Part shown: piece by piece, positions 52,890 to 60,944 of the stretch
How positions within the stretch are numbered: the first letter of the stretch is position 1
Layout: each line of letters opens with the position of its first letter
Made by a program: the position numbers and the translations under genes
Assembly (NCBI RefSeq): GCF_003014595.1
Contig: NZ_PYGK01000004.1
Span: 372,001-436,000, forward strand
Direction of reading: 5' to 3'
DNA length: 64,000 nucleotides
Source of the DNA: Chitinophaga ginsengisoli
Lineage (GTDB): Bacteria > Bacteroidota > Bacteroidia > Chitinophagales > Chitinophagaceae
The notes under the pieces: generated by a model
Database searches by the model: none
Told to the model about the DNA's origin: nothing
The model's input: only the letters and a program-made list of their open reading frames with translations

Positions 52890-52924
52890 AAGTGGCGGTA
52901 AAGCTTTTTAAGCTACCGCCACTT
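52890..52924. terminator. Bidirectional hairpin terminator
   Basis: 11-bp arms (52890-52900 and 52914-52924) between convergent genes, with an inner AAGCT/AGCTT pair, then a T-rich run on the plus strand. Confidence 0.88.
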
Positions 52925-52957
52925 TCCTTTATTGCTGGTCATCCGTTATATGTAATT

Positions 52958-53257
52958 TTATACAGCTTCTTTTTTAAACTCGTGAAAGGTTTCAATAGCC
53001 TCATCTATGATGGTGAGGATCCTTTGTTTTACATCATCTTTTATGCCCGTAACCTCGTGCTCCACGATATATTTCAGCTCAGTTAATCCGTCTGCGCCTT
53101 TGCCTAATATCCGCTTCACACGGCCCTGCAGGTGATGGGCAGATTTCCTGATCTTTTTGCGTGTTTCTTCTCCACTATCGGGAGCGGTCAGAATACCAAT
53201 GACCAGACCTGCAGCTACACCAACAAGGGCTCCACATAAAATTTTAGCAGTGCTCAT
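52958..53257 (-). CDS. YtxH domain protein
   Basis: 99 residues. One N-terminal hydrophobic helix with glycines (LCGALVGVAAGLVIGILTAP) is followed by GEETRKKIRKSAHHLQGRVK, the YtxH pattern, and a charged helix (EAIETFHEFKKEA). YtxH proteins are small stress-associated membrane proteins. It lies 61 bp downstream of the SRPBCC gene on the same strand, so the two may be co-transcribed. Confidence 0.9.
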   Translation of the reverse strand: MSTAKILCGALVGVAAGLVIGILTAPDSGEETRKKIRKSAHHLQGRVKRILGKGADGLTELKYIVEHEVTGIKDDVKQRILTIIDEAIETFHEFKKEAV

Positions 53258-53318
53258 AATAAAAGATTTTTAAAGATGTAATAAAAAGGCTGTAAAGAGT
53301 TTCCAAATATTGGGCCAG

Positions 53319-54041
53319 TTAAGCCGTGATCTCGCCTGTTTCCACATAGTGCTTGAAACGCATCACATCTTTCTCCACCATTTTGTAGAACGCACTATTC
53401 AGCAGCCAGGCAAGTCCTGTACCTACATAACCTGCAGGCGGACGGTAAGCAATCACTACGGATATTTCGGTTCCTCCGCCCGGAGCATCTTCAAACATCA
53501 CTTTACCCGCTGTGGCGATATTGGAACCAGGAGCCGAACGCCAGCCTATAAAAGCCCCCGCCTCGTCTTTGATGATCTCAGCATCCCATTCCAGTGTACC
53601 GACACCACCGGGGCCTTTTACCACCCAATGGGAATGGAAGTCGTCATGTTCTGTAATAGATGCCAGATGCCGCATAAAATGAGGTAGATTTTCCAGCCTT
53701 CTCCAGAAATGATATACCTCATCCCTGGGTTTGTCGACCGTAAATTTCGTCCTGACCTTTATCGTACGACTGTGTTTTTCACCCATTCTCCTGCCGGCAT
53801 AGGCAGTGATAGGACAGTTCCCTGATATTCCCCGGTATAAGAGGTAACCACCAGCTACCAGTCTCAATAAGCTTCGGATGGGATGTTTAGTAACGTTGTT
53901 GATCGCGGAATTTGTGAGAAGAGCGCCACCGACGATAGATGCAATACGCCCCTGCTTGCTTACATTCAGGACATTCGACTGCTCATAGAGCATAGTAGCG
54001 CGGGGCTCGCCGTGTCCATTCAAACTTTGATATGTACTCAT
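53319..54041 (-). CDS. DUF2892 plus SRPBCC domain protein
   Basis: 240 residues from ATG 54039-54041. Residues 30-85 read as a DUF2892-like membrane hairpin (RIASIVGGALLTNSAINNVT, then LLRLVAGGYLLYRGISG). The C-terminal 140 residues are an SRPBCC lipid- or ligand-binding domain (FTVDKPRDEVYHFWRRLENL, then HWVVKGPG). The combined type is known in stress-related proteins of Bacteroidota and Proteobacteria. Its partner is probably the downstream YtxH gene. Confidence 0.92.
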   Translation of the reverse strand: MSTYQSLNGHGEPRATMLYEQSNVLNVSKQGRIASIVGGALLTNSAINNVTKHPIRSLLRLVAGGYLLYRGISGNCPITAYAGRRMGEKHSRTIKVRTKFTVDKPRDEVYHFWRRLENLPHFMRHLASITEHDDFHSHWVVKGPGGVGTLEWDAEIIKDEAGAFIGWRSAPGSNIATAGKVMFEDAPGGGTEISVVIAYRPPAGYVGTGLAWLLNSAFYKMVEKDVMRFKHYVETGEITA

Positions 54042-54174
54042 AAACAACGGGTTTTTGTTATCAGATAAGCGAAAATCCTGCTTGAATAATAATGTATTGA
54101 TAATTAGTATGTTATGTTGTTTCCATCATTGTGGAATTGCGTATAAAATTGCCCAGATGGGTGAGGCGGATGAG

Positions 54175-54816
54175 CTAATCCTGCGCTTGTAATTCCTTTT
54201 CCAGCTCCTTGAATATATCATTCCCCCAATGTGGCTCCAGCTCATCCTTCAGTTTAAAATCAGCGAACCGCTGACCCGCTTCTTCCACTATGGGCGCTGC
54301 CTTTTTCTTACCACCGCCGAACAGGACAGGGGTGTGATAGACCACCAGCGCCTTCATCAGGTATGCCCTGGGATTGGCACTATCCGCCTTAATGGCTTTG
54401 TCTGAATAATTACGGCTGTCAGGGCCCAGTGACATTCCCCTGGAACTTTTGGCGTTGATACGGGCAGACAGCCAGTACGCCATTAAGGTCAGCGTCTCTG
54501 TATTGTCTGGTTGCAGGGCCAGGGCTTTCTTTACATAAGGCTCTGCCTTCTCTGTAGAGGGATCTGCCTCTCCATCGGGCGCTCTGAAGGAAGATTGCGT
54601 ATAAGCCCAGCCGGTATAATATTGTAACAGCCACTCCTCCGGATGTGCCGCTGCCAGGTTACCGATCTTTTCAGCGCCCTGTTGCCAGATAGTAAAGTCT
54701 GTTGTCTTATCAAGTTGTGCCAGTTCTTCTTTGAGAGATTGCTCCCAGTTGGTCTGTCCCTGTACCACAAAGCCGGTTGTCAGCAATGCCAATAGAAATG
54801 TAGTAAATGCCCTCAT
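54175..54816 (-). CDS. Exported TPR-like protein
   Basis: 213 residues with a signal peptide (AFTTFLLALLTTGFVVQG). Helical pairs with TPR-like spacing are seen: WLLQYYTGWAYTQSSFRAPD, VKKALALQPDNTETLTLMAY and IKADSANPRAYLMKALVVYH. Members like this occur widely in Bacteroidota near envelope genes. Function unknown. Confidence 0.87.
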   Translation of the reverse strand: MRAFTTFLLALLTTGFVVQGQTNWEQSLKEELAQLDKTTDFTIWQQGAEKIGNLAAAHPEEWLLQYYTGWAYTQSSFRAPDGEADPSTEKAEPYVKKALALQPDNTETLTLMAYWLSARINAKSSRGMSLGPDSRNYSDKAIKADSANPRAYLMKALVVYHTPVLFGGGKKKAAPIVEEAGQRFADFKLKDELEPHWGNDIFKELEKELQAQD

Positions 54817-54976
54817 AATAGTCTTTACAGTGAGTATTTCTAAATATATGCCAACCTTCCCGACGTATAAGAAACAGATAATGCCGCCGCTTTGTTGCCT
54901 TCAGATGCACCTTATAAAAATTCCGGATAAATAATTACCGTTTACTCCCTATCTTAAAGCCATAAATCACTGACGT

Positions 54977-55810
54977 ATGAAAAAACTATTCACGTGTGGA
55001 TTGCTGCTGCTGACACTCACCGGAATGGCCCAGAAAAAGGTAAACGGATGGCTCCAGCTGTTCAACGGAAAAGACTTGACCGGCTGGGACATTAAGATCA
55101 AAGGACATGACCTGAATGAGAACTATGGCAACACTTTCAGGGTGGAAGATGGACTGCTGAAGGTACGTTATGATCAGTACACCAACTTCAATGAACAGTA
55201 CGGTCATATCTTTTACAACAAGAACTTCTCGGCTTACGTGATCGTGGTGGAATACCGCTTTGTAGGAGAACAGGTAGCAGGTGGTCCCGGATGGGCGCTG
55301 CGTAATAGTGGGATCATGCTGCACGGACAAACTGCCGCCAGTATGGGCAAAGACCAGGATTTCCCTATCTCCCTGGAAGAACAGTTGTTAGGCGGCAATG
55401 GGAAAGACCCGCGTTCTACCTCCAATCTCTGCACACCAGGTACCAATGTGGTCATGAACGGAAAACTGATCACAGAGCATTGCATCTCTTCTACTTCGAA
55501 AACTTATCACGGTGAGCAGTGGGTACGGGCCGGAGCGTTGGTAATAGGCGATTCTGTGATTAAACACTTTGTGTTCAACGATACTGTGATCGTATACAAT
55601 AAACCACAGACTGGCGGCGGAAATGTGTCGGGCGCGGATAGTACCCTGACGGTGGAAGGACGTTTATTGAATGAAGGGTCTATTTCCCTGCAGAGTGAAA
55701 GTCACCCTGTTGACTTCAGGAAGGTAGAATTGTTCGACTTGCAACCATTTGTAAATGATCCCGTAAAACTGGAAGCAGTACTGAGGAAATTACAAAAGAG
55801 GAAAAAATAG
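54977..55810 (+). CDS. DUF1080/3-keto-disaccharide hydrolase-like protein
   Basis: 277 residues with a signal peptide (KLFTCGLLLLTLTGMA). The DUF1080 fold begins WLQLFNGKDLTGWDIKIKG and continues FRVEDGLLKVRYDQ, VVEYRFVGEQV and RNSGIMLHGQ. The family includes concanavalin-like lyases or hydrolases acting on 3-keto-sugars. The location is periplasmic. The following hairpin ends transcription. Confidence 0.93.
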   Translation: MKKLFTCGLLLLTLTGMAQKKVNGWLQLFNGKDLTGWDIKIKGHDLNENYGNTFRVEDGLLKVRYDQYTNFNEQYGHIFYNKNFSAYVIVVEYRFVGEQVAGGPGWALRNSGIMLHGQTAASMGKDQDFPISLEEQLLGGNGKDPRSTSNLCTPGTNVVMNGKLITEHCISSTSKTYHGEQWVRAGALVIGDSVIKHFVFNDTVIVYNKPQTGGGNVSGADSTLTVEGRLLNEGSISLQSESHPVDFRKVELFDLQPFVNDPVKLEAVLRKLQKRKK

Positions 55811-55823
55811 TAACGATAATAAT

Positions 55824-55889
55824 AAAGGACCGGTAACCAGGAATTGAATGCGAGTCCGTCTTCGATAGAATGCCTGGTTGCCGGTCTTT
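55824..55889. terminator. Long hairpin terminator
   Basis: 17-18-bp arms (55824-55841 and 55873-55889) with one mismatch, a 31-base loop, and a T-run on the plus strand. It lies between convergent genes. Confidence 0.85.
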
Positions 55890-55893
55890 CTTT

Positions 55894-56076
55894 TTAATGC
55901 ATTACCAGCGTTGCTTGCTGGAAGCTGGTGTCAGGAATATTAAATTGCACGGCGCCATGTGGCGGACGTGGGGGTCTCGGTGGTCTTGGTGGTGCAGGAG
56001 GATGATGAGGTGTTACACAACTTGCTCCCGCCAACAACAATCCCAACACTGCAAACAAGGTGCTGATCTGTCTCAT
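55894..56076 (-). CDS. Small proline-rich lipoprotein
   Basis: 60 residues. A lipobox LLAGASC places the lipidated Cys at 20. The mature part is His/Pro/Arg-rich (PPAPPRPPRPPRPPHGAV), and ends FNIPDTSFQQATLVMH. The proline repeats suggest an extended spacer. The signal plus lipobox is the main evidence that it is real; a frame on the other strand was rejected. It lies just after a terminator. Confidence 0.7.
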   Translation of the reverse strand: MRQISTLFAVLGLLLAGASCVTPHHPPAPPRPPRPPRPPHGAVQFNIPDTSFQQATLVMH

Positions 56077-56253
56077 GTTGTTCGTTTTAATCCACTATTA
56101 TAGAAACAAAATGCATGCCGTTCCGAAGCATTGCTATCACTGGCCTTTAGCGGATCATCCTGCTATAAAGCCGCTTATAAATGTCCCCAAAAAGATATCA
56201 GGATCTCATTAAATTTGCTGTCTGCAACATAAAATCCGCAGCCCCCCTTTTTA

Positions 56254-57435
56254 ATGTCACAGATACCAGGAACCGGTAAGCATTTTGCCGGATTAGACCA
56301 CTTGCGCGCCTTCGCCATCTCCTTTGTTTTCATTTATCATTACCGCATCTTCAAACATCCTGAATGGATAGATACCATCGGCAGCTTCGGATGGACAGGC
56401 GTAGACTTGTTTTTCGTATTGAGTGGTTACCTTATTTCATCGCAGTTGTTTGCACAGATCGGCAACAATGAACAGATCTCCTTCCGTGAGTTCTTTATCA
56501 AACGTTTCTTCAGGATCATCCCTGCTTATCTCACCGTACTGGCATTGTATTTCCTGGTGCCTGATTTCCGTGAAAGAGAAGCCCTGCCTCCCCTCTGGAA
56601 GTTCCTCACCTTTACGCAGAATATCGGTCTGCATCTGAAGGACAGGGGTACCTTCTCACACGCCTGGTCATTGTGTATTGAAGAACAGTTCTACTTCCTG
56701 TTGCCCATTATCCTCATTATGCTGGTCCGCTGGAAGGCATTGAAGGTCGGACCCTGGTTGCTTGGTATTTTATTTACCGCGGGATTTGCGATCCGGTTAT
56801 ACTGCTGGTTCGTAGTCTTGAAACCTGTCATGGGTGCAGACGATTTCTGGGTAAGCTGGTATAGGTGGATGTATTATCCAACATTTACACGCCTTGACGG
56901 ATTGCTTACCGGTGTAACCATCGCTGCTATTTTCCAATTCCTGCCTGTTATCAGACAGAAGATTATGGCATTGGGGAATAAATTACTGCTGATAGGATTG
57001 GTATTGCTGACAGGCGCCTGGTTTCTTTGTGAAGATCCTGCTACATTCTATGCATCCATCTTTGGCTTTCCGCTGATCGCGATCGGTTATGGCGCCATGG
57101 TAGCAGGAGCAGTCAGTGAAAACAGTTTCCTGTACAAAAAGAAGCTGCGTTTCACAGCAACATTGGCCATGTTGTCTTATGGCATCTATCTCTCGCATAA
57201 AGGTATTATACACCTGACGCAGTTATGGGTGGGCAATATGGGGATAGGGCAGGAGAGTACAGTGATGTTTATTATTTGCATGGCTACCTGTGTACTGGCG
57301 GCTTTGTTGTTGAACAGGATCATTGAAAAACCGTTCCTGAAACTCAGGCAACGTATCCTGCTTTTTACAACATCCCGCCCGGTCTTTTCCAACCAGCAGC
57401 GTAAGGCAGGCAAGCGTTCCGTTGACGCTAATTGA
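56254..57435 (+). CDS. Acyltransferase family 3 membrane protein
   Basis: 393 residues with about ten transmembrane helices. The family signature opens with LDHLRAFAISFVFIYHYRIF, then GWTGVDLFFVLSGYLISSQL, RFFRIIPAYLTVLALYFL, and YGIYLSHKGIIHLTQLWVG. Such enzymes O-acylate sugars or glycans such as peptidoglycan, LPS or exopolysaccharide. The acceptor is unknown; no polysaccharide genes adjoin it. Confidence 0.94.
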   Translation: MSQIPGTGKHFAGLDHLRAFAISFVFIYHYRIFKHPEWIDTIGSFGWTGVDLFFVLSGYLISSQLFAQIGNNEQISFREFFIKRFFRIIPAYLTVLALYFLVPDFREREALPPLWKFLTFTQNIGLHLKDRGTFSHAWSLCIEEQFYFLLPIILIMLVRWKALKVGPWLLGILFTAGFAIRLYCWFVVLKPVMGADDFWVSWYRWMYYPTFTRLDGLLTGVTIAAIFQFLPVIRQKIMALGNKLLLIGLVLLTGAWFLCEDPATFYASIFGFPLIAIGYGAMVAGAVSENSFLYKKKLRFTATLAMLSYGIYLSHKGIIHLTQLWVGNMGIGQESTVMFIICMATCVLAALLLNRIIEKPFLKLRQRILLFTTSRPVFSNQQRKAGKRSVDAN

Positions 57436-57443
57436 CACTGGTA

Positions 57444-57486
57444 AAATATCGCCGGGACTGTGCCGATACACAGCCCCGGTGATATT
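57444..57486. terminator. Bidirectional hairpin terminator
   Basis: Long arms (57444-57462 with 57469-57486, with mismatches) between convergent genes; the last bases overlap the stop of the minus-strand glucanase gene. Confidence 0.85.
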
Positions 57487-58861
57487 ATTTATTCAGATAA
57501 GGACTCTGAAAGTCCAGTTTCTTCAACCCTGCTTTCACTTCGGGACAACTCATAAACAGTTTCCAGAGCAAACCGCTACGGTAGTTTTCCATCATCACTA
57601 CTGCCGGTCCCTGATCTATTGCGAGGTAGCGCTTGGGATACCAATTGTTTGTTTCGCTGAATGCATCGTAAAAGCCATATTTGCCGAATATTTTATCGCG
57701 CATGCCTTTATACCAGTGCACCATCGCCTGCTTCGAATATTCCGGTGTATAAGGTATGGAAGACAGCGCAGCAGTAGGAGAGATGACACCCAGGTCAGTA
57801 TTCTCGCCCGGCGCATGTGCCGCATATCCGTTTACGGAATAACTGGCAGTTAATCCCCAACTGTCAGGACCGTAGCCTTTGTACTTTTTAGGGTTCTCCA
57901 TACACCATTGACGGTTGATCAATGTCTGGTTGGTATTATGCTCCCAATAGTCGGCATACCTGTCTTTTAAGCCATGCGGATCGAGTCCCAGGTAGGAATA
58001 GTGTGCCCAGAATAAGGGCCCACCGTATTGTTTCGCATAGTTGTGCGATAATGAGAGCGTATAGCCATAAGCTTTGATACTATCTCTGATAGCACCGTTA
58101 CGTGCCCATCCCTCATGATATACTTCCGCCGGAATGCTATGCGTAGGAGAGGAGGCTGCCAGCACATACATGATCAGGCATTCATTGTAGCCTGTCACCG
58201 GGAAATTCATCTCCCATTGATAGTTAGGCGACCAGTGCCAGTACAGCACATTCTTGCCATTCCTGTACCAGCTCCAGTCCACCTCTTCCCACAGTTTATT
58301 AATCCGGGCAGCAAGCGCTTTTTCCTGGTCATTACCTGTAGCAAAATACTGGCGTACGCATAATAGTCCCTGCACCATAAAAGACGTCTCCACAAGATCT
58401 CCACCGTTATCTTTCTGTCCGAAGGGCTTTACCTTTCCGTTCTCTCCATACATCCAGTGTGGCCAGGCGCCATGAAAGCGATCCGCCTTTTCAAGGAAAG
58501 ATACGATCTTCGTCAGCCGCTCCAGTCCCTGCTGACGCGTAATATAACCTCTCTCAATGCCGGCAAGGATAGCCATCACGCCAAAGCCACTACCTCCTGA
58601 AGTAACAACGTTCATATCATTCTCCGGATAATCGCCATCCACATGATAACGTTCTCTTGCCATACCACTGGCAGGTTCTGCGCCATCCCAGAAATACTGG
58701 AACGTATGCGCTTCAACAATATTGAAAATAGAATCTGTGGATAAGGCAGCGGTATCAACAGCTGTGCTGTCTTTCGTTGACTGATGAGTGGATGGGCTGC
58801 CACACGACATTACTGCCGGAACTATTGCTCCAAGCAGGCAGAGGAATAGTGAGTTTCTCAT
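57485..58861 (-). CDS. GH144-like glucanase lipoprotein (glucoamylase-type fold)
   Basis: 458 residues. A lipobox VMSCGSP (Cys20) is followed by a Ser/Thr-rich linker and an (alpha/alpha)6 domain: FQYFWDGAEPASGMARERYH, MNVVTSGGSGFGVMAILAGI, NFPVTGYNECLIMYVLAASS, AHAPGENTDLGVISPTAALS. This is the glycoamylase-like domain that includes the beta-1,2-glucanases of Chitinophaga. An endo-beta-1,2-glucanase is the most likely role, but the fold also covers other glycosidases. It would sit on the outer membrane or in the periplasm. Confidence 0.92.
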   Translation of the reverse strand: MRNSLFLCLLGAIVPAVMSCGSPSTHQSTKDSTAVDTAALSTDSIFNIVEAHTFQYFWDGAEPASGMARERYHVDGDYPENDMNVVTSGGSGFGVMAILAGIERGYITRQQGLERLTKIVSFLEKADRFHGAWPHWMYGENGKVKPFGQKDNGGDLVETSFMVQGLLCVRQYFATGNDQEKALAARINKLWEEVDWSWYRNGKNVLYWHWSPNYQWEMNFPVTGYNECLIMYVLAASSPTHSIPAEVYHEGWARNGAIRDSIKAYGYTLSLSHNYAKQYGGPLFWAHYSYLGLDPHGLKDRYADYWEHNTNQTLINRQWCMENPKKYKGYGPDSWGLTASYSVNGYAAHAPGENTDLGVISPTAALSSIPYTPEYSKQAMVHWYKGMRDKIFGKYGFYDAFSETNNWYPKRYLAIDQGPAVVMMENYRSGLLWKLFMSCPEVKAGLKKLDFQSPYLNK

Positions 58862-58934
58862 AAACGTAATTTACTGTTTTTTGAGGATTGCATTTGAATA
58901 TATAGCACTTCATAAAATATGTGAAGGAAATACT

Positions 58935-58942
58935 TACCTTTG
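58935..58942 (+). promoter_or_regulatory. Candidate -7 box of the RNA-repair operon
   Basis: TACCTTTG matches TAnnTTTG. It would give a leader of about 120 bases before the ligase start at 59070. The only upstream TTTG is 38 bp away, so the -33 box is unclear. Confidence 0.45.
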
Positions 58943-58983
58943 CGAACAATTATAAAAACTGACAAACCTTGCGTCATGTAATA

Positions 58984-59039
58984 TCACAGGCATACAATTG
59001 TTAACTACGCCACCTGCGTTCTGCAGGAATGGCCTGTGA
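58984..59039 (+). promoter_or_regulatory. Structured leader element of the RNA-repair operon
   Basis: Outer 8-bp arms TCACAGGC (58984-58991) and GCCTGTGA (59032-59039) enclose an inner hairpin CCTGC/GCAGG (59013-59017 and 59023-59027). It sits in the presumed leader, 30 bp before the ligase gene. It could be a cis-regulatory RNA or a small RNA; no known riboswitch class is recognised. Proof needs comparative alignment. Confidence 0.4.
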
Positions 59040-59069
59040 ATCCTTTTTGTTAAATGAAAATACCCCGAT

Positions 59070-59780
59070 ATGGCTATTTCAGAAAAATATGGCCGTACCT
59101 ATCATTTTCCGTTCTCGCCGGGCACTACCAGCGATGACCGCATTCAGCATGATTATTGGCAGCATATTTCTGCCATACCATCGCTGATGCATACGGAAAA
59201 ACTGGACGGTGAAAATAATTGCCTGTCCCGCTATGGTGTGTTTGCGCGCTCGCATGTAGCGCCCACTACCTCTCCGTGGACGGAAAGCCTGCGCCGTTAC
59301 TGGCAGCTGATAAAGAATGACCTGGGCAACCTGGAAATATTCCTCGAGAACCTGTATGCCATACACTCTATTGCATACAAAAACCTGGATCATCATTTCT
59401 ATGTGTTCGCCGTAAGAGAACATGACCGCTGGCTTAGCTGGGAAGAGACCAGCTTTTATGCCGCTATGCTGGATCTCCCTACAGTGCCGGTCATTCAACA
59501 ATTGCGCACACCATTGGTGAAGGCTGATTTTGAAAGTAACATCTTGAACATTGTAAAAGGTGCTGGCAGCTTGAATGCATATGATGCGGCTACAGGCGCA
59601 CCTGCTACAATGGAAGGGATCGTTACACGTAATGCCGCCGGTTTCCCCATGCAGGCATTCGCAGAAAATGTATTTAAATATGTAAGAAAGGGGCACGTAA
59701 AAACAGACGTACATTGGACGCGCAACTGGCGTCGGGCAGCCCTGAAAAATGAAGGAGGTAAATATGTGGACAATCACTGA
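59070..59780 (+). CDS. RNA ligase family protein
   Basis: 236 residues. The nucleotidyltransferase motifs are present in order: motif I TEKLDGENN with the AMP-accepting Lys44; motif III FYVFAVRE; motif IV MEGIVTRN (Glu181); motif V FKYVRKGH (Lys202, Lys206). The order and length match compact ATP-dependent RNA ligases. They seal 3'-OH and 5'-phosphate RNA ends. The gene overlaps the HD-Pnk gene by 17 bp, so end healing and sealing are encoded together, as described for HD-Pnk in Runella. Substrate RNA is unknown. Confidence 0.93.
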   Translation: MAISEKYGRTYHFPFSPGTTSDDRIQHDYWQHISAIPSLMHTEKLDGENNCLSRYGVFARSHVAPTTSPWTESLRRYWQLIKNDLGNLEIFLENLYAIHSIAYKNLDHHFYVFAVREHDRWLSWEETSFYAAMLDLPTVPVIQQLRTPLVKADFESNILNIVKGAGSLNAYDAATGAPATMEGIVTRNAAGFPMQAFAENVFKYVRKGHVKTDVHWTRNWRRAALKNEGGKYVDNH

Positions 59781-60876
59781 AAATAAATCATGGTCATACC
59801 TGGAGCAGACCTACGACTGGGTACGCGATATGCAGGATGTACCGCAGGATCCTATACATCATGGAGAAGGGAATGTAGCCATTCACACGCAAATGGTGCT
59901 GGCTGCATTGCAGGAGCAAGCGGGTTATCAGGCATTATCTCCGCAGGATAAAGAGATACTCTGGGCCGCAGCGCTGTTGCATGACGTGGAGAAACGCAGT
60001 ACTACGGTGACGGAACCGGATGGACGTATCACTTCAGCAGGTCATGCGAGAAAAGGCGCTGATACCGCCAGGCAGATATTATACAGGGAGATCCCAACAC
60101 CTTTTCATATCCGCGAGCAGATCACCCAACTGGTGAAATATCACAGCCTGCCTTTATGGTTGCTGGAAAGGAGGGACCCGCTGCGTACGATCATTCATGC
60201 ATCATTGCAGGTAAACACAGCACACCTGGCCCTGCTGGCACGTGCTGATATGATCGGACGGATGGCCCCTGATACTGCTGAACTGTTGTATCGCATTGAC
60301 TGCTTTGAGGAATATTGTAAAGAGCATCAATGCTGGGGAACACCCTGGCCTTTCGAAAATGCACAGGCCCGTATGCACTATTTGCGGAAAGGTGATATTG
60401 CGCCGGGGTATGTGCCTTATAAAGCGCCGGCAGTACAGGTGGTGATCATGAGTGGACTGCCCGGCGCCGGTAAGGATACTTATGTGCAGCAACATTATCA
60501 GCAGCCGGATTGGGAGATCATCTCACTGGATAAACTCCGGATACAGATGAAGATCAGCCCTACGGATAAAAGTGGTACAGGGAAAGTAGTACAGGCTGCT
60601 AAAGAACAGGCAAGGGTGTACCTGAGAAATAAGCGTTCATTTGTCTGGAACGCCACCAATACTACCCACCAGATGCGGGAACAGCTGATTGCTCTCTGCA
60701 TGCAGTATGACGCGGGTGTCACCGTCGTATATGTGGAAGTGCCTTATAAGGAGCTATTCCGGCAGAATGGGAACCGTGAAGCAATCGTACCCCATAATGC
60801 CATGCAGAAGCTGATCAACAAACTGGAGATCCCTGATCTGACTGAAGCACATGCCGTAATTTATCATGCGCGCTAG
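59764..60876 (+). CDS. HD-Pnk: HD phosphohydrolase fused to polynucleotide kinase
   Basis: 370 residues. Residues 25-170 are an HD domain (His41, the His73-Asp74 pair in LLHDVEK, His94, Asp162). Residues 225-370 are a P-loop kinase: Walker A GLPGAGKD (231-238), SLDKLRIQMK, and WNATNTTHQMR. This matches the two-module end-healing enzyme known from Runella slithyformis, in which the HD module removes 2',3'-cyclic or 2'-phosphate and the Pnk module phosphorylates 5'-OH. The ATG at 59764 is chosen because AAGGAGGT lies 5 bases before it, a strong Shine-Dalgarno unusual in this window. It overlaps the ligase gene by 17 bp. Confidence 0.95.
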   Translation: MWTITENKSWSYLEQTYDWVRDMQDVPQDPIHHGEGNVAIHTQMVLAALQEQAGYQALSPQDKEILWAAALLHDVEKRSTTVTEPDGRITSAGHARKGADTARQILYREIPTPFHIREQITQLVKYHSLPLWLLERRDPLRTIIHASLQVNTAHLALLARADMIGRMAPDTAELLYRIDCFEEYCKEHQCWGTPWPFENAQARMHYLRKGDIAPGYVPYKAPAVQVVIMSGLPGAGKDTYVQQHYQQPDWEIISLDKLRIQMKISPTDKSGTGKVVQAAKEQARVYLRNKRSFVWNATNTTHQMREQLIALCMQYDAGVTVVYVEVPYKELFRQNGNREAIVPHNAMQKLINKLEIPDLTEAHAVIYHAR

Positions 60877-60880
60877 AGAA

Positions 60881-60916
60881 AAGAAGGCCGGAGGTATAAC
60901 CTTACCGGTCTTCTTG
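60881..60916 (+). terminator. Hairpin terminator after HD-Pnk
   Basis: Long arms with one G-U pair, starting 5 bp after the stop and followed by a T-rich run. It ends the RNA-repair transcript. Confidence 0.8.
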
Positions 60917-60944
60917 TTGTTACTTATATGATCATACAGTAACA

